In this document: in pieces, positions 39,898 through 49,810 of the stretch
Layout of the letters: each line of letters opens with the position of its first letter
Numbering within the stretch: the first letter of the stretch is position 1
DNA from: Salinisphaera sp. T31B1
Lineage (GTDB): Bacteria > Pseudomonadota > Gammaproteobacteria > Nevskiales > Salinisphaeraceae
Length of the DNA stretch: 64,000 bases
Assembly: GCF_040361275.1 (NCBI RefSeq)
Contig: NZ_APNH01000002.1
Coordinates: 1 to 64,000, forward strand
Direction of reading: 5' to 3'
Made by a program: the position numbers and the translations under genes
Notes under the pieces: generated by a model
Databases searched by the model: none
Told to the model about the DNA's origin: nothing
Seen by the model: the letters and a program-made list of their open reading frames with translations, nothing else

Positions 39898-40941
39898 TCA
39901 GTGGCTGTGGTTTCGGGCGCGATGGCCCAGCACCTGCTTGGCACCTTCGCCGGCGCTTTCGCGAGCCAGCCTGGGTACGAGATAGCCCGGCAGACGCGCG
40001 GCCAGCCGGTCGATGAGCGTTTGCGCCTGTGCGGGGCCGACCTCGAAATGCGCGGTACCGGCGACACGGTCGAGCAGGTGCAGATAGTACGGCAGCACGC
40101 CCAGCGCAAACAGCCGCTGGGATAACGCCGCGAGGGTCTCCACATCGTCGTTGACGCCGCGCAGCAGCACCGCCTGATTCAACAGTGTGGCGCCGGCGTC
40201 GCGCAGGCGCGCCAGGGCCGCCGCGACCGCATCGTCGAGTTCGCGGGCGTGATTGGCATGAATCACGATGACAGTCCGCTGAGCGCGCCCGGCGATCCAG
40301 TCGACGAAGCCGTCATCGATGCGCTCGGGCAGAACCACAGCGGTACGCGAATGGATACGCAGGCGTTTGACGTGTTTGATCTCGTCGATTCCCGCGCCGA
40401 TCGCCGCCAGCCGGGCGTTGCTCAGCGACAATGGGTCGCCGCCGGACAGGATGACTTCGTCGATACGGTCGTCGGCGGCGATAGGCGCAAGGGCGGTGCC
40501 GGCGGGACCGCGCCGTGCCTGATGAGCGGCATAATCGAAATGTCGGCGGAAGCAATAGCGACAATGGATCGCACAGGCGCCGGTGGTCACCAGCAGCGCG
40601 CGGCTGGTGTACTTGTGCAGCAAGCCATGGCCAACATGGCTGTCCCCGTCGCCGACCGCATCGAAAACGAAGCCCGGCGTATCGTCGTGTTCGGCGTCCA
40701 GCGGCAGGACTTGGCGGAGCAGCGGATCGGCCAGGTCGCCCCGGGCCATGCGAGCGACATACCCACGCGGCACGCGCAGATCGAACAACCGGGCCGCTCG
40801 ACGAGCGCCCGGCAGCGCCTTGCGCGGCAGTTCCAGCAGTTCGAAGAGCGTGTCGACATCGGTGATCGCATCGCGCATCGCCTGCTGCCAGGGGCGATCG
40901 CTTTGCGATAGACTGACGCGTTTTCGGGCGAGAGCGCTCAT
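39898..40941 (-). CDS. epmB: EF-P lysine 2,3-aminomutase EpmB
   Basis: Radical-SAM enzyme converting (S)-alpha-lysine to (R)-beta-lysine for attachment to EF-P. The 347-aa product has the [4Fe-4S] motif GACAIHCRYCFRRHF (Cys123, 127, 130), LRVPRGYVARMARGDLADPL, VILSGGDPLSLSN, LRIHSRTAVVLPERI and GVLPYYLHLLDRVAGTAHFE. A PLP Lys should lie in the C-terminal part. I start at the ATG at 40941, which matches the E. coli N-terminus; an in-frame ATG at 41040 would add 33 residues and leave 14 bp to efp. It is divergent from efp-epmA, giving the complete beta-lysylation set except the optional hydroxylase EpmC. Confidence 0.95.
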   Translation of the reverse strand: MSALARKRVSLSQSDRPWQQAMRDAITDVDTLFELLELPRKALPGARRAARLFDLRVPRGYVARMARGDLADPLLRQVLPLDAEHDDTPGFVFDAVGDGDSHVGHGLLHKYTSRALLVTTGACAIHCRYCFRRHFDYAAHQARRGPAGTALAPIAADDRIDEVILSGGDPLSLSNARLAAIGAGIDEIKHVKRLRIHSRTAVVLPERIDDGFVDWIAGRAQRTVIVIHANHARELDDAVAAALARLRDAGATLLNQAVLLRGVNDDVETLAALSQRLFALGVLPYYLHLLDRVAGTAHFEVGPAQAQTLIDRLAARLPGYLVPRLARESAGEGAKQVLGHRARNHSH

Positions 40942-41054
40942 GGGCTCGGACAGCCGCGGGGTGAACTGCTGCAGTGTAGAGCGCCATCCGCGGCACGCCA
41001 ACAGCCCGGCCGTGTCGGCCGCGCCGCATAATTTGCTCATCGGAAGAATTTTGT

Positions 41055-41627
41055 ATGGCCAGTTTCAATACCAACCAGTTCAAGGGTGGTCTCAAGATCA
41101 TCCTCGACGGCGATCCCTATACGATCGTGGAGAACGAATTCGTCAAGCCCGGCAAGGGGCAGGCGTTCAACCGAGTCAAGGTGCGCAATCTCAAGACCAA
41201 CCGCACCATCGAACGCACGTTCAAGTCGGGTGACAGCGTCGAAGCGGCCGACGTGCTCGATATCGATCTGCAGTTTCTCTACCACGACGGCGAGTTCTGG
41301 CACTTCATGGAGCCGAACACCTTCGAGCAGTATCAGGCCAGTGAAGCCGCTGTCGCGGATTCGGCCAAGTGGCTCAAGGCACAGGACACTTGCCACGTCA
41401 CACTGTGGAACGGCACGCCGCTGCAGGTGGATGCCCCCAATTTCGTGACGCTGACCGTCACCGAGACCGACCCCGGCCTGCGTGGTGACACCTCCGGCGG
41501 TGGTGGCAAGCCGGCCACGCTCGAGACCGGTGCCGTGGTGCGCGTGCCGTTGTTCATCGAGGAAGGAGAAGTGCTCAAGGTCGACACCCGCAAGGGCGAA
41601 TACGTCTCGCGCGCCAACGAGGGCTGA
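41055..41627 (+). CDS. efp: Elongation factor P
   Basis: Rescues ribosomes stalled at polyproline motifs. The 190-aa product has three OB-like domains. The modified residue is Lys34 in [12 protein letters not shown], matching lysine-type (not arginine-type) EF-P and agreeing with epmA/epmB next door. Other landmarks are [19 protein letters not shown] and [27 protein letters not shown] precedes the ATG. epmA follows 20 bp later, so the substrate and its ligase are cotranscribed. Confidence 0.98.
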   Translation: MASFNTNQFKGGLKIILDGDPYTIVENEFVKPGKGQAFNRVKVRNLKTNRTIERTFKSGDSVEAADVLDIDLQFLYHDGEFWHFMEPNTFEQYQASEAAVADSAKWLKAQDTCHVTLWNGTPLQVDAPNFVTLTVTETDPGLRGDTSGGGGKPATLETGAVVRVPLFIEEGEVLKVDTRKGEYVSRANEG

Positions 41628-41647
41628 TCGCGGCCCTCGACCGCGCG

Positions 41648-42598
41648 ATGAATCCTCCGGACTGGCGGCCGTCGGCGACGCCCGCTGTGCTGCGTCGACG
41701 CGCGGCGCTTCTGGCCGATCTGCGCGCGTTCATGGACGCGGCCGGGCTGTGCGAGATCGACAGCGCCCATATCGGCCGCGCCGCGCCCAGTGAACGTGCG
41801 CTCGACTGCCTGGCGGTCGGTCAGGCGGGCTTTCTCCAGCCATCGCCCGAGCACGGTTTGAAACGGCTGCTCGCGGCCGGCATGGGCCCGATCTACCAGC
41901 TGAGCCACGTGTTCCGGGCCGGCGAGGTGGGCCGTTGGCACAATCCCGAATTCTCGATGCTCGAGTGGTATCGGCCGGGCGCCGATCTGTCGACGATGAT
42001 TGCCGAGACCGAGACCCTGATCGCCCGTATCGCCGGCGTCGCCTGTGCGCCGCGGCTGCGCTATCGCGCCGCATTCGAAGCCTGTATCGGGCTCGATCCG
42101 TGGAAGGCCTCGACGCGGGCACTGGCTCGGGCGGCGATCGAGCGGGGCGTGGCGCCGGTACCGCCGGCCGGCGACGAGGATCGGGTCTACTGGCTGGATC
42201 TGCTGATGAGCCTGGTCGTACAGCCAACGCTCGGCCACGATGGCCCGGTCTGTGTGGCCGGCTTTCCGGCAGCCGATGCCGTACTGGTCGAACACGATTC
42301 CGACGAACCCGGTGCAGCCGCGCGCTTCGAGTGCGTCTGGCGGGGCGTGGAACTGGCCAACGGTGCGCAAGAGCTCCTCGACGCATCCCAGGCCAGCACG
42401 CGTATGGATCGCGAGATCGCGGCACGGGCGGCTGCAGACAGACCCGCCCAACCGCGCGACGAGCGTCTGCTGGCGGCGATGCGCGCGGGGCTGCCCGCCT
42501 GTGGGGGCGTCGCGCTCGGTGTCGATCGTCTGCTGGCGCTGATGCTCGAGCGAGACAACGTCGCTGAGGTGATGCCCTTCGCCTGGGCACAGCGCTGA
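41648..42598 (+). CDS. epmA: EF-P--(R)-beta-lysine ligase EpmA
   Basis: Truncated class II LysRS-like enzyme (PoxA/GenX) that attaches (R)-beta-lysine to Lys34 of EF-P. The 316-aa protein lacks the anticodon-binding domain, as expected. Class II motifs: IYQLSHVFRAGEVGRWHNPE (motif 2) with FSMLEWYRPG, and CGGVALGVDRLLALML (motif 3). FLQPSPEHGLKRLLAAGMGP is a family signature. It is the third piece of the EF-P module with efp and epmB. Confidence 0.96.
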   Translation: MNPPDWRPSATPAVLRRRAALLADLRAFMDAAGLCEIDSAHIGRAAPSERALDCLAVGQAGFLQPSPEHGLKRLLAAGMGPIYQLSHVFRAGEVGRWHNPEFSMLEWYRPGADLSTMIAETETLIARIAGVACAPRLRYRAAFEACIGLDPWKASTRALARAAIERGVAPVPPAGDEDRVYWLDLLMSLVVQPTLGHDGPVCVAGFPAADAVLVEHDSDEPGAAARFECVWRGVELANGAQELLDASQASTRMDREIAARAAADRPAQPRDERLLAAMRAGLPACGGVALGVDRLLALMLERDNVAEVMPFAWAQR

Positions 42599-42612
42599 GC
42601 GCAGGCTGCGCG

Positions 42613-43509
42613 TCAGGCGCCGGTGCCCAGCCGTGCCACGGCTTCGCCGAGTTTGACCGGCTGACCGGCCGTCAGCTTTTCCTGCCATGCCAGCGCGCCC
42701 GGACCGAACAGCAGGATCACGCTCGAGCCGATCGAAAAGCGGCCCATTTCCGCGCCGCGGCGATAGTAGGCCTGCTCGACGGTCGTATCGGCATAACCTT
42801 CGGTATGGCCGATGCGCCGATGGGGCGGGCAGATCTGGCCTGCCCAGCGGGTATGAATCCCGCCGACGATGAAGGCGCCGACCATGATCAACGCCATCGG
42901 GCCAACGGCGGTATCGAACAATGTGACCAGGCGTTCATTGCGCGTGAACAGACGCGGAACCGATCGGACGCACATCGGATTGACACCGAACAGGCGCCCG
43001 GGCAGGTAGCGCATATCGCGCACGCAGCCATCGACGGGCATATGCACCCGGTGGTAGTTGGCCGGCGCGAGATAGAACGTGGCATAGCTGCCACCCAGAA
43101 ACGCCGCCGACCAGGCCTCGTCGGGCCCGACGAGGGCGCGCAGATCGTAGCTCATGCCCTTTGTCTGGCAGATCTGGCCGCTGTGTGCTTCGCCAAAGCT
43201 GCCCAGCACGCCGTCGACGGGTGAGATCACCTGTTCGCGATCCTCGGGCAACGGGCGTGCATCGGCAGCCAGGGCGCGGGTGAAAAAGGCGTTGAAACTG
43301 TCGTAACGGTCGGGGTCGGGCTCGGCGGCCTCGCGCATGTCGATGGCCGGATAGAGTTTGAGAAATCCTCCGATCATGGCGCGCCGTAGCCACGGAATAC
43401 GTGAGTTGGCCAGACCGTGTGCGGCGCGCGAGATCGCCCGGGTGGGCAGCAGCGAAAGCAGGGTGGTCAGAACACGATCGGAAAAACTCGCCCGGGGGGT
43501 CGCGGCCAT
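42613..43509 (-). CDS. psd: Phosphatidylserine decarboxylase proenzyme
   Basis: Makes phosphatidylethanolamine at the inner membrane; self-cleaves to alpha and beta chains with a pyruvoyl group. The 298-aa product has AISPVD-type motif (VISPVDGVLGSFGEAHSGQI), KGMSYDLRALVG, YHRVHMPVDG with the His, and the processing site FSIGSSVILLFGPGAL, with cleavage expected between Gly261 and Ser262. The usual LGST is IGSS here; the Ser that becomes pyruvoyl is kept. The ATG at 43509 gives a family-like N-terminus (SDRVLTTLLSLLPTRAISRA). It is divergent from prmB and convergent with epmA (14 bp apart). Confidence 0.95.
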   Translation of the reverse strand: MAATPRASFSDRVLTTLLSLLPTRAISRAAHGLANSRIPWLRRAMIGGFLKLYPAIDMREAAEPDPDRYDSFNAFFTRALAADARPLPEDREQVISPVDGVLGSFGEAHSGQICQTKGMSYDLRALVGPDEAWSAAFLGGSYATFYLAPANYHRVHMPVDGCVRDMRYLPGRLFGVNPMCVRSVPRLFTRNERLVTLFDTAVGPMALIMVGAFIVGGIHTRWAGQICPPHRRIGHTEGYADTTVEQAYYRRGAEMGRFSIGSSVILLFGPGALAWQEKLTAGQPVKLGEAVARLGTGA

Positions 43510-43783
43510 GGATTCGGTGGAGCTTGTGGGAGACAGGTTGCGCAGCGTAGCGTCGCCACGCGCCCACGCAAAGCGTGCGTGGTTTATCCTACGCTGGCTG
43601 TCGGGGCGATTTTCGTTCCGGCGCATGGTCGCCAGGCCGGCTCGGCGCGAACACCCACGGCCGGGCCTGTCGAAGCGGGCACGATATTCGGCAAGCAAGC
43701 CGTGCCGCTGCCGACGGATCGCCAGGCCGGTTTTGGTTCGATTTACAAACGATACGGCACACCCGTGCCGCTGCATGGTGGCT

Positions 43784-44734
43784 ATGAGTCAACGCGACGC
43801 AGATACTTCAGACGACCCTCGGATAGCGGCCACGCTGACGCGGGTACTCGATTACGTGCGCTGGGGGGCGTCGCGCTTCAACGCCGCCGGGCTGGCCTTC
43901 GGTCACGGCAGCGACAACGCCGTGGATGAAGCGGCCCACCTCGTGCTCGATACGCTCGGTCTGGATGCCACGCTGCCGGATCTGTATCTGTACGCCACGC
44001 TCACCGAGCCCGAGCGGCTCGCGGTGATCGAGGTCATCCGCAAGCGTATCGAGACCCGTCTGCCGGCGGCCTATCTGACCCGCAAGTGCTGGTTCGCCGG
44101 AATCGAGTTCCATGTCGACGAGCGCGTGATCGTACCGCGATCGCCTATTGCCGAGTTGATCGAAACCGGTTTTCAGCCGTGGCTTGGTCACCGCGAGCCG
44201 TTGCAGATCCTGGATCTGTGTACCGGCAGCGGGGCGATCGCGATCGCCTGTGCGATGGCGTTTCCGGAAGCGCGTGTCGTGGCCACCGACGCCAGTTCCG
44301 ACGCGCTCGCGGTCGCCGCGATCAACAGCGAAAAACACGATATCGGCCCCCAGGTCGAATATGTCGAAGCGGATCTGTTCGACGGCCTGGCCGACGAGCG
44401 CTTCGATCTGATCGTGACCAATCCGCCGTATGTCAGCCACGACGAATGGTCGGGCCTGGCGCCGGAATATCACCATGAGCCCGGCTTTGCCTTCCATGGC
44501 GACGCCGACGACCTGCTGCTGGTCAGCCGAATCCTGTTCGATGCGCCGCGCTATCTGGCCGAAGATGGCTTGCTCGTGCTGGAAGTCGGCTACAGCGCGT
44601 TTGCGCTGGAAGCGCGTTACCCCGATCTGCCGATCACCTGGGTGGACCTGGCCCGCGGCGGTCTGGGTGTAGGCGTCATCGAAGCCGAGGATCTGACCGC
44701 CTGGGCGGCGGCACAGCACGACGAGGCGTTCTGA
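43784..44734 (+). CDS. prmB: 50S ribosomal protein L3 glutamine methyltransferase PrmB
   Basis: SAM-dependent N5-glutamine methyltransferase acting on ribosomal protein L3. The 316-aa product has an N-terminal helical domain ([40 protein letters not shown]) typical of PrmB. SAM motif I is [19 protein letters not shown] and the catalytic NPPY is at 213-216 ([12 protein letters not shown]). [19 protein letters not shown] with [11 protein letters not shown] distinguishes it from PrmC. ATGs at 43775 and 43784 are both possible. In pseudomonads prmB-aroC is a conserved pair, as here (40 bp apart). Confidence 0.95.
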   Translation: MSQRDADTSDDPRIAATLTRVLDYVRWGASRFNAAGLAFGHGSDNAVDEAAHLVLDTLGLDATLPDLYLYATLTEPERLAVIEVIRKRIETRLPAAYLTRKCWFAGIEFHVDERVIVPRSPIAELIETGFQPWLGHREPLQILDLCTGSGAIAIACAMAFPEARVVATDASSDALAVAAINSEKHDIGPQVEYVEADLFDGLADERFDLIVTNPPYVSHDEWSGLAPEYHHEPGFAFHGDADDLLLVSRILFDAPRYLAEDGLLVLEVGYSAFALEARYPDLPITWVDLARGGLGVGVIEAEDLTAWAAAQHDEAF

Positions 44735-44774
44735 TGCATCGATCGTTTCGTTCCCATCACAAGGAGTACTGACC

Positions 44775-45875
44775 ATGGCCGGCAATACCTGGGGCCAGCT
44801 GTTCACGGTCACCACATTCGGTGAAAGCCACGGCCCGGCCATCGGCTGCGTCATCGACGGTTGCCCGCCGGGCATTGCGATCGACGAATCCGATCTGCAG
44901 GCCGACCTGGATCGGCGCAAGCCGGGGACGTCGCGCTATGTTACCCAGCGGCGCGAGGCCGACGAGGCGCGAATCGTCTCCGGCGTGTTCGAGGGTGTGA
45001 CCACCGGTACGCCGATCGGGTTGATCATCGAAAACACCGATCAGCGCTCGCGCGACTACTCCAAGATCAAGGACGTCTTTCGGCCCAATCACGCCGACTA
45101 CGCCTATCTGCAGAAGTACGGCGTACGCGACTATCGCGGCGGCGGCCGCTCGTCGGCCCGCGAGACGGCCACGCGCGTTGCCGCCGGTGCGATCGCGCGC
45201 AAGGTGCTGTCGGAGTGCTTCGGTGTGCGCATTCAAGGGTATCTGTCACAGATGGGGCCGATCCGGTTGGCCTGTACCGATCTCGAAGCGGCCAACCACA
45301 ATGCGTTTTTCTGTGCCGAGCCCGAACGGGTGGGTGAGCTCGAGGACTACATCAACGCGCTGCGTCGTGACGGCGACTCGATCGGCGCGCGTGTCGAGGT
45401 GATCGCGACCGGCGTGCCGCCGGGCTGGGGAGAGCCCGTCTTCGATCGGCTCGATGCCGATATCGCCAAGGCGCTGATGAGCATCAATGCAGTCAAAGGC
45501 GTGGAGATCGGCGACGGCTTCGGCGTGGTCACCCAGCGCGGCTCCGAGCATCGCGACGAAATGTCGCCCGAGGGTTTCGTAAGCAACCATTCCGGCGGCG
45601 TCCAGGGCGGCATCTCCAGCGGCCAGACCATACGGGCGAGCATGGCGCTCAAGCCGACGTCCAGCATCACGATTCCGGGCGATACGATCGATACCGCTGG
45701 CCAGGCGGCGCAGATGCGTACCACCGGCCGCCACGACCCCTGTGTGGGTCTGCGGGCGACACCCATTGCCGAGGCCATGTTGGCGCTGACACTGCTCGAT
45801 CACGCGCTGCGCCAGCGCGGGCAGAATGCCGATGTCGCCAGCGGGCTTGCACCGATTGCAGCGCAAAGGCAATGA
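44775..45875 (+). CDS. aroC: Chorismate synthase
   Basis: Last step of the shikimate pathway: EPSP to chorismate, using reduced FMN. The 366-aa product has family signatures [18 protein letters not shown] near the N-terminus, [20 protein letters not shown] with [20 protein letters not shown], and [20 protein letters not shown] near the C-terminus. AAGGAG lies 8 nt before the ATG. Chorismate feeds the trp genes further right in the window. Confidence 0.98.
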   Translation: MAGNTWGQLFTVTTFGESHGPAIGCVIDGCPPGIAIDESDLQADLDRRKPGTSRYVTQRREADEARIVSGVFEGVTTGTPIGLIIENTDQRSRDYSKIKDVFRPNHADYAYLQKYGVRDYRGGGRSSARETATRVAAGAIARKVLSECFGVRIQGYLSQMGPIRLACTDLEAANHNAFFCAEPERVGELEDYINALRRDGDSIGARVEVIATGVPPGWGEPVFDRLDADIAKALMSINAVKGVEIGDGFGVVTQRGSEHRDEMSPEGFVSNHSGGVQGGISSGQTIRASMALKPTSSITIPGDTIDTAGQAAQMRTTGRHDPCVGLRATPIAEAMLALTLLDHALRQRGQNADVASGLAPIAAQRQ

Positions 45876-45941
45876 TCGGCGCTCAAGAGCTGGGCGCGAC
45901 CGGCCGATAAGTACAGGACGGTACAGGGGGAACTGGCAGCC

Positions 45942-47378
45942 ATGTCGAAGTTTTTGGCGAATCGCGGGCGCCGCCGCGCCGCATGGGCGCTGGCAACAGG
46001 GATATTCGTCTGCGGGGGCGCGCACGCGGATGTGCAATCGGCTCGCCAGGCCATGTCGGCCAACGACTATCCCGCGGCGATCACGCAGCTGAATGATGTG
46101 CTCGCCCAGACGCCCGACAACGTCGAAGCGCGTTTTCTGAAAGGGCTGGCACTGGCACGCAGCGGCGATACCAAAGGCGCGCTGACGGTGTTCAATGCGC
46201 TGGTCAAGGACGACCCGGACATGGCCGAGGCATGGAACAACCTCGGTGTGCTGCGTGCCCGCAACGGCGATCTAACCGGCGCGCGCGACGCGCTTCAGCG
46301 TGCCACGCAGACTGATCCCGAGCACGGACCGGCTCAGGAGAATCTGGGCGATATCTATGTTGCACTGGCCCGCAATGCCTATCGGCGCGCCGGCGAACTC
46401 GAAACCGACAACGCCATCGCGCGGGCCAAGAGCCAGCAGCTGGCGGCGTTCATCGGTAGCGGGCAGGACGCGAGCGAGACATCGCAGTCGACAGGCACTC
46501 GGCGTACCGCGGCGAGCCCGCCAGCGGTGGCGGGCGTGTCCGAAAACGCTGAATCGACCGCCGCCGCGGATGACAATGGACCGAAGGCCGCGTTGCAGCG
46601 CTGGGCCTCGGCCTGGTCGGCCCAGAACGTCGACGCGTATCTGGCCATGTACAGCGACCGCTTCGTGCCGGATGACGGAGCCAGCCGTTCGGCGTGGGCC
46701 AGCGAACGCAGACAGCGACTTACCGCACCCTCGCGTATTCAGGTCACGCTCGACGATATCCGAGTCGAAACGCGGGGCGATCAGGCGCTCGTACGATTCG
46801 ATCAGCGTTATCGCTCGAACACGTATCAGGATCACGAGGTCAAGGCGCTGCTCATGCGTCGAAGCGACGATGGTTGGCGGATCCTGCGGGAAGGCAAGGC
46901 GAGTGCCGTGGACTTCACCGCGCCGGCCGAGCACGGAAGTGGCTCGGCGGCGATACCGGCGCAGACGCCGGGCAACGAGTCCGATGCCGCCCGTGCACAG
47001 GGGTCGGACCCGGCGCGGATGCAGGCCGCCAGTCAGGCCGAGGCGACCCGCGGCGCGGTACGTCGATCCCTGCAGGCCTGGGCTCAAGCCTGGTCGAGCC
47101 AGAACCTGCAGGCCTATCTCAACGCCTATAGCGATAACTACCAGCCGAGCGAAGGCGTCAGCCGCGTCGATTGGGTCCAGACTCGGCGGGCGGCCGTGCG
47201 GACCCCGGCATGGATTCGGGTGGAAATCAGCGACCTGGACGTGAGCGTGCTCGACGGCGACCGTGCGCTGGCCACCTTCAACCAGCATTACCAGTCCGAC
47301 GGCCACGAGGATCGTGAGCGCAAGCGAGTTACGCTGGTCCAGGAGGACGGCGGCTGGCGAATCGTGCGCGAAGGATAG
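45942..47378 (+). CDS. TPR protein with two tandem NTF2-like (Cds6-type) domains
   Basis: 478-aa exported protein: signal peptide (residues 1-29, cut after GGAHA), TPR repeats (~30-150; NVEARFLKGLALARSGDTKG, AEAWNNLGVLRARNGDLTGA), a low-complexity linker, and two copies of a ~105-residue NTF2-like domain at ~210-315 and ~370-478. The copies align throughout: ALQRWASAWSAQNVDAYLAM with SLQAWAQAWSSQNLQAYLNA, and DDGWRILREGKA with DGGWRIVREG. The same domain occurs at the C-terminus of Cds6-type L,D-transpeptidases, so a role at the cell wall is possible, but no transpeptidase domain is present. Function unknown. It may share a transcript with aroC (66 bp apart). Confidence 0.85.
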   Translation: MSKFLANRGRRRAAWALATGIFVCGGAHADVQSARQAMSANDYPAAITQLNDVLAQTPDNVEARFLKGLALARSGDTKGALTVFNALVKDDPDMAEAWNNLGVLRARNGDLTGARDALQRATQTDPEHGPAQENLGDIYVALARNAYRRAGELETDNAIARAKSQQLAAFIGSGQDASETSQSTGTRRTAASPPAVAGVSENAESTAAADDNGPKAALQRWASAWSAQNVDAYLAMYSDRFVPDDGASRSAWASERRQRLTAPSRIQVTLDDIRVETRGDQALVRFDQRYRSNTYQDHEVKALLMRRSDDGWRILREGKASAVDFTAPAEHGSGSAAIPAQTPGNESDAARAQGSDPARMQAASQAEATRGAVRRSLQAWAQAWSSQNLQAYLNAYSDNYQPSEGVSRVDWVQTRRAAVRTPAWIRVEISDLDVSVLDGDRALATFNQHYQSDGHEDRERKRVTLVQEDGGWRIVREG

Positions 47379-47408
47379 ACGCACCCAGCAGAGCCGCCCG
47401 GTAGGGCG

Positions 47409-48305
47409 CTAGCCGCGGTCGGCGTCGCGCTCGTCGATCAGCATGGTCAGCAGTGCGCCCGCCGCGTTCGACAGGCTGCGCTGGGGGTGACGGATCACGC
47501 CCAGTCGGCGAGTCAGCGCCAGGCCGCGGACCTCCACGGGAACGAGTTCTTCGTGGTGCATGGACGCCGGCAGTACGGTCCATCCGATACCGGTGGCGGC
47601 CAGCATCTGCAGTGTTTCCAGGTAATGGCTGGTCATGCGGGGCGTCACCGTCACCCCGAGCCGGGCTAAGGCGGCCACGACGATGCCATAGGTATAGCTC
47701 TCCGTGGGCGGGAGCACGGCAGGGTGCTCGGCCAGCGCTGCCGCGCCGACGGGCGACGAGCGTGCCAGCGGGTGTTCGTGCGCGGCGAACACACGCATCG
47801 GATCGTCCCAGATATGCGTTTCGACCAGCTGGGGGTCGGCGACCGTCGGCAGAGTGATCACCGCGATTTCCAGCTCGCCGTTGGCCACGCGCCGACAGGC
47901 CGCCTCCGAATCGAGGAACACGACTTCGGGCGACACCTGCGGGTAATGCCGTATGTAGGCACGCAGGATATCCGGCATGCGGTGCAGGCCCACGTGATGC
48001 GACAGCGCCAACCGGAGCGGGCCGGCCACCTTGCCGCCCAGATTGTCCAGCGCGCGCTGACCGTCGGCGAGCACGGCCAGTAGTTCGCGTGCGTGCGGCA
48101 AGTAGGCTCGGCCGGCCTCGGTGAGTGCTACGCCACGGCCGACCCGGTCGAACAGCGCATGGCCCAGGCGTTGCTCGAGAGTAGCCAGACGCTTGCTGAT
48201 GGCCGGCTGGCTCAAATGCAGGGTATCGGCCGCAGCCTGAAAGGAACCGAGATCGCAGATAGCCACGAATGCACGAATGGCGTCGGTTTGCATGGCTGAA
48301 CTCAT
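47409..48305 (-). CDS. LysR-type regulator next to leuC
   Basis: 298-aa LysR protein with N-terminal helix-turn-helix DLGSFQAAADTLHLSQPAIS and KRLATLEQRLGHALFDRVGR, plus a C-terminal substrate-binding domain. Pseudomonads carry a LysR gene at the same place, divergent from leuC (PA3122-type), so control of leuCDB is likely. The 95-bp divergent spacer holds a T-N11-A dyad. The effector is unknown; an intermediate of leucine synthesis is a reasonable guess. Confidence 0.88.
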   Translation of the reverse strand: MSSAMQTDAIRAFVAICDLGSFQAAADTLHLSQPAISKRLATLEQRLGHALFDRVGRGVALTEAGRAYLPHARELLAVLADGQRALDNLGGKVAGPLRLALSHHVGLHRMPDILRAYIRHYPQVSPEVVFLDSEAACRRVANGELEIAVITLPTVADPQLVETHIWDDPMRVFAAHEHPLARSSPVGAAALAEHPAVLPPTESYTYGIVVAALARLGVTVTPRMTSHYLETLQMLAATGIGWTVLPASMHHEELVPVEVRGLALTRRLGVIRHPQRSLSNAAGALLTMLIDERDADRG

Positions 48306-48314
48306 GAAGGAAAG

Positions 48315-48333
48315 TTTTAGAATATATCCAAAA
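48315..48333. promoter_or_regulatory. LysR box (T-N11-A dyad) upstream of leuC
   Basis: TTTT-N11-AAAA (48315-48318/48330-48333) in the A+T-rich divergent spacer fits the LysR-family T-N11-A rule. It sits 7 nt upstream of a plausible leuC -35. Confidence 0.6.
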
Positions 48334-48340
48334 CATTCAT

Positions 48341-48369
48341 TTGAGTAATTACTGGACGCGCTTTAGGCT
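48341..48369 (+). promoter_or_regulatory. Putative leuC promoter
   Basis: TTGAGT (48341-48346), 17-nt spacing, TAGGCT (48364-48369). The ATG follows about 32 nt later with AGGAG between. Both hexamers are imperfect, consistent with an activator-dependent promoter. Confidence 0.4.
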
Positions 48370-48400
48370 TTGCGGTCTTCGCCACTGTCAGGAGCGGATC

Positions 48401-49810
48401 ATGGGCGCGACACTCTACGAAAAGATCTACAACGAACATCTGGTGCGCGATGAAGGCGGCAGTGCGCTGCTGTATATCGATCGGCACATGGTTCACGAGG
48501 TCACCTCGCCGCAGGCCTTCGAAGGGCTGAAGCTGGCTGATCGCGGCGTATGGCGCGTGAATGCCAATCTCGCCGTGCCAGACCACAACGTGCCGACGGT
48601 CAACCGCGACGGCGGGATCGCCGACTCGATTTCGCGTGCCCAGGTCGAGGCACTGCAGATCAACTGCAACGAGTATGGCATCCGTCTGTTCGGCATGGGC
48701 GATCCGCGCCAGGGCATCGTCCATATCATCGGTCCGGAGCAGGGGGCCACCCAGCCGGGCATGACCATCGTCTGTGGCGACTCCCATACGGCTACGCACG
48801 GCGCCTTCGGCTCGCTGGCTTTCGGTATCGGCACCTCCGAGGTCGAACACGTTCTTGCCACCCAGACGCTGCCCCAGGCGCGCTCGAAGACGATGCTGGT
48901 GCGGGTCGACGGCCGGGCCGCTCCGGGCATCTCGGCCAAGGACATCATGCTGGCGATCATCGGCAAGATCGGCACCGCGGGTGGTACCGGCTATGTCATC
49001 GAGTATGGCGGTGAAGCGGTCCGTGCCCTGTCGATGGAAGGCCGCATGACCATCTGCAACATGTCGATCGAAGCCGGCGCGCGCGCCGGCATGGTCGCAG
49101 TCGACGATACCACCATCGACTACATGCGCGGCCGCACCTATGCGCCGAACGACGACCAGTGGGATACCGCCGAGGCGTACTGGCGGACGCTGGTGTCCGA
49201 TGAAGATGCCGAGTACGACCGCGTGGTGGTGCTCGACGCCGCCGAGATCGCGCCGCAGGTGACCTGGGGCACGTCGCCGGAGATGGTCGCGCCGGTGACT
49301 GCACGGATACCGGCACCGGCTCAGGCCGCCAGCGACACCCAGGCCAAGGGCTGGGCCGCTGCGCTCGAATACATGGGCCTGACCGCCGGCGTGCCGATCA
49401 CCGAGGTCATGCTCGACAAGATCTTCATCGGGTCCTGTACCAACGCTCGGATCGAGGATCTGCGCGTGGCCGCCCGGTATGTCGAAGGGCGACAGATCGC
49501 GCCCAACATTCAGCTGGCGATGATCGTGCCGGGTTCCGGTCTGGTCAAAGCGCAGGCGGAAAAAGAGGGTCTGGACATTATCTTCAAGGACGCCGGGTTC
49601 GAGTGGCGAGACGCCGGCTGTTCGATGTGCCTGGGCATGAACGACGACAACCTGTTGCCCGGCGAGCGCTGTGCATCGACGTCCAACCGCAACTTCGAAG
49701 GTCGCCAGGGCAAGGGCGGGCGAACCCATCTGGTCAGCCCGGCGATGGCGGCGGCGGCCGCGGTCCACGGCCATTTCGTCGATATCCGCGAACTGGACGT
49801 CACGCAATGA
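48401..49810 (+). CDS. leuC: 3-isopropylmalate dehydratase large subunit
   Basis: Aconitase-family [4Fe-4S] enzyme, with LeuD, isomerising 2- to 3-isopropylmalate in leucine synthesis. The 469-aa product has [18 protein letters not shown] at the start, [20 protein letters not shown] and the cluster cysteines in [15 protein letters not shown] and [11 protein letters not shown]. The ATG at 48401 follows AGGAGCGG; a longer frame to 48341 enters the promoter. Its TGA overlaps the next start by 4 bp. Confidence 0.98.
   Translation: MGATLYEKIYNEHLVRDEGGSALLYIDRHMVHEVTSPQAFEGLKLADRGVWRVNANLAVPDHNVPTVNRDGGIADSISRAQVEALQINCNEYGIRLFGMGDPRQGIVHIIGPEQGATQPGMTIVCGDSHTATHGAFGSLAFGIGTSEVEHVLATQTLPQARSKTMLVRVDGRAAPGISAKDIMLAIIGKIGTAGGTGYVIEYGGEAVRALSMEGRMTICNMSIEAGARAGMVAVDDTTIDYMRGRTYAPNDDQWDTAEAYWRTLVSDEDAEYDRVVVLDAAEIAPQVTWGTSPEMVAPVTARIPAPAQAASDTQAKGWAAALEYMGLTAGVPITEVMLDKIFIGSCTNARIEDLRVAARYVEGRQIAPNIQLAMIVPGSGLVKAQAEKEGLDIIFKDAGFEWRDAGCSMCLGMNDDNLLPGERCASTSNRNFEGRQGKGGRTHLVSPAMAAAAAVHGHFVDIRELDVTQ

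Noticed and set aside
37463-39985. 840-codon plus-strand open frame opposite the FimX-like gene
   Set aside because: The minus strand carries clear PAS/GGDEF/EAL-like order; this frame has no family features.
43358-43783. N-terminal extension of prmB by up to 142 residues
   Set aside because: The extension lies opposite the psd start and upstream region, is Arg-rich and does not match PrmB N-termini.
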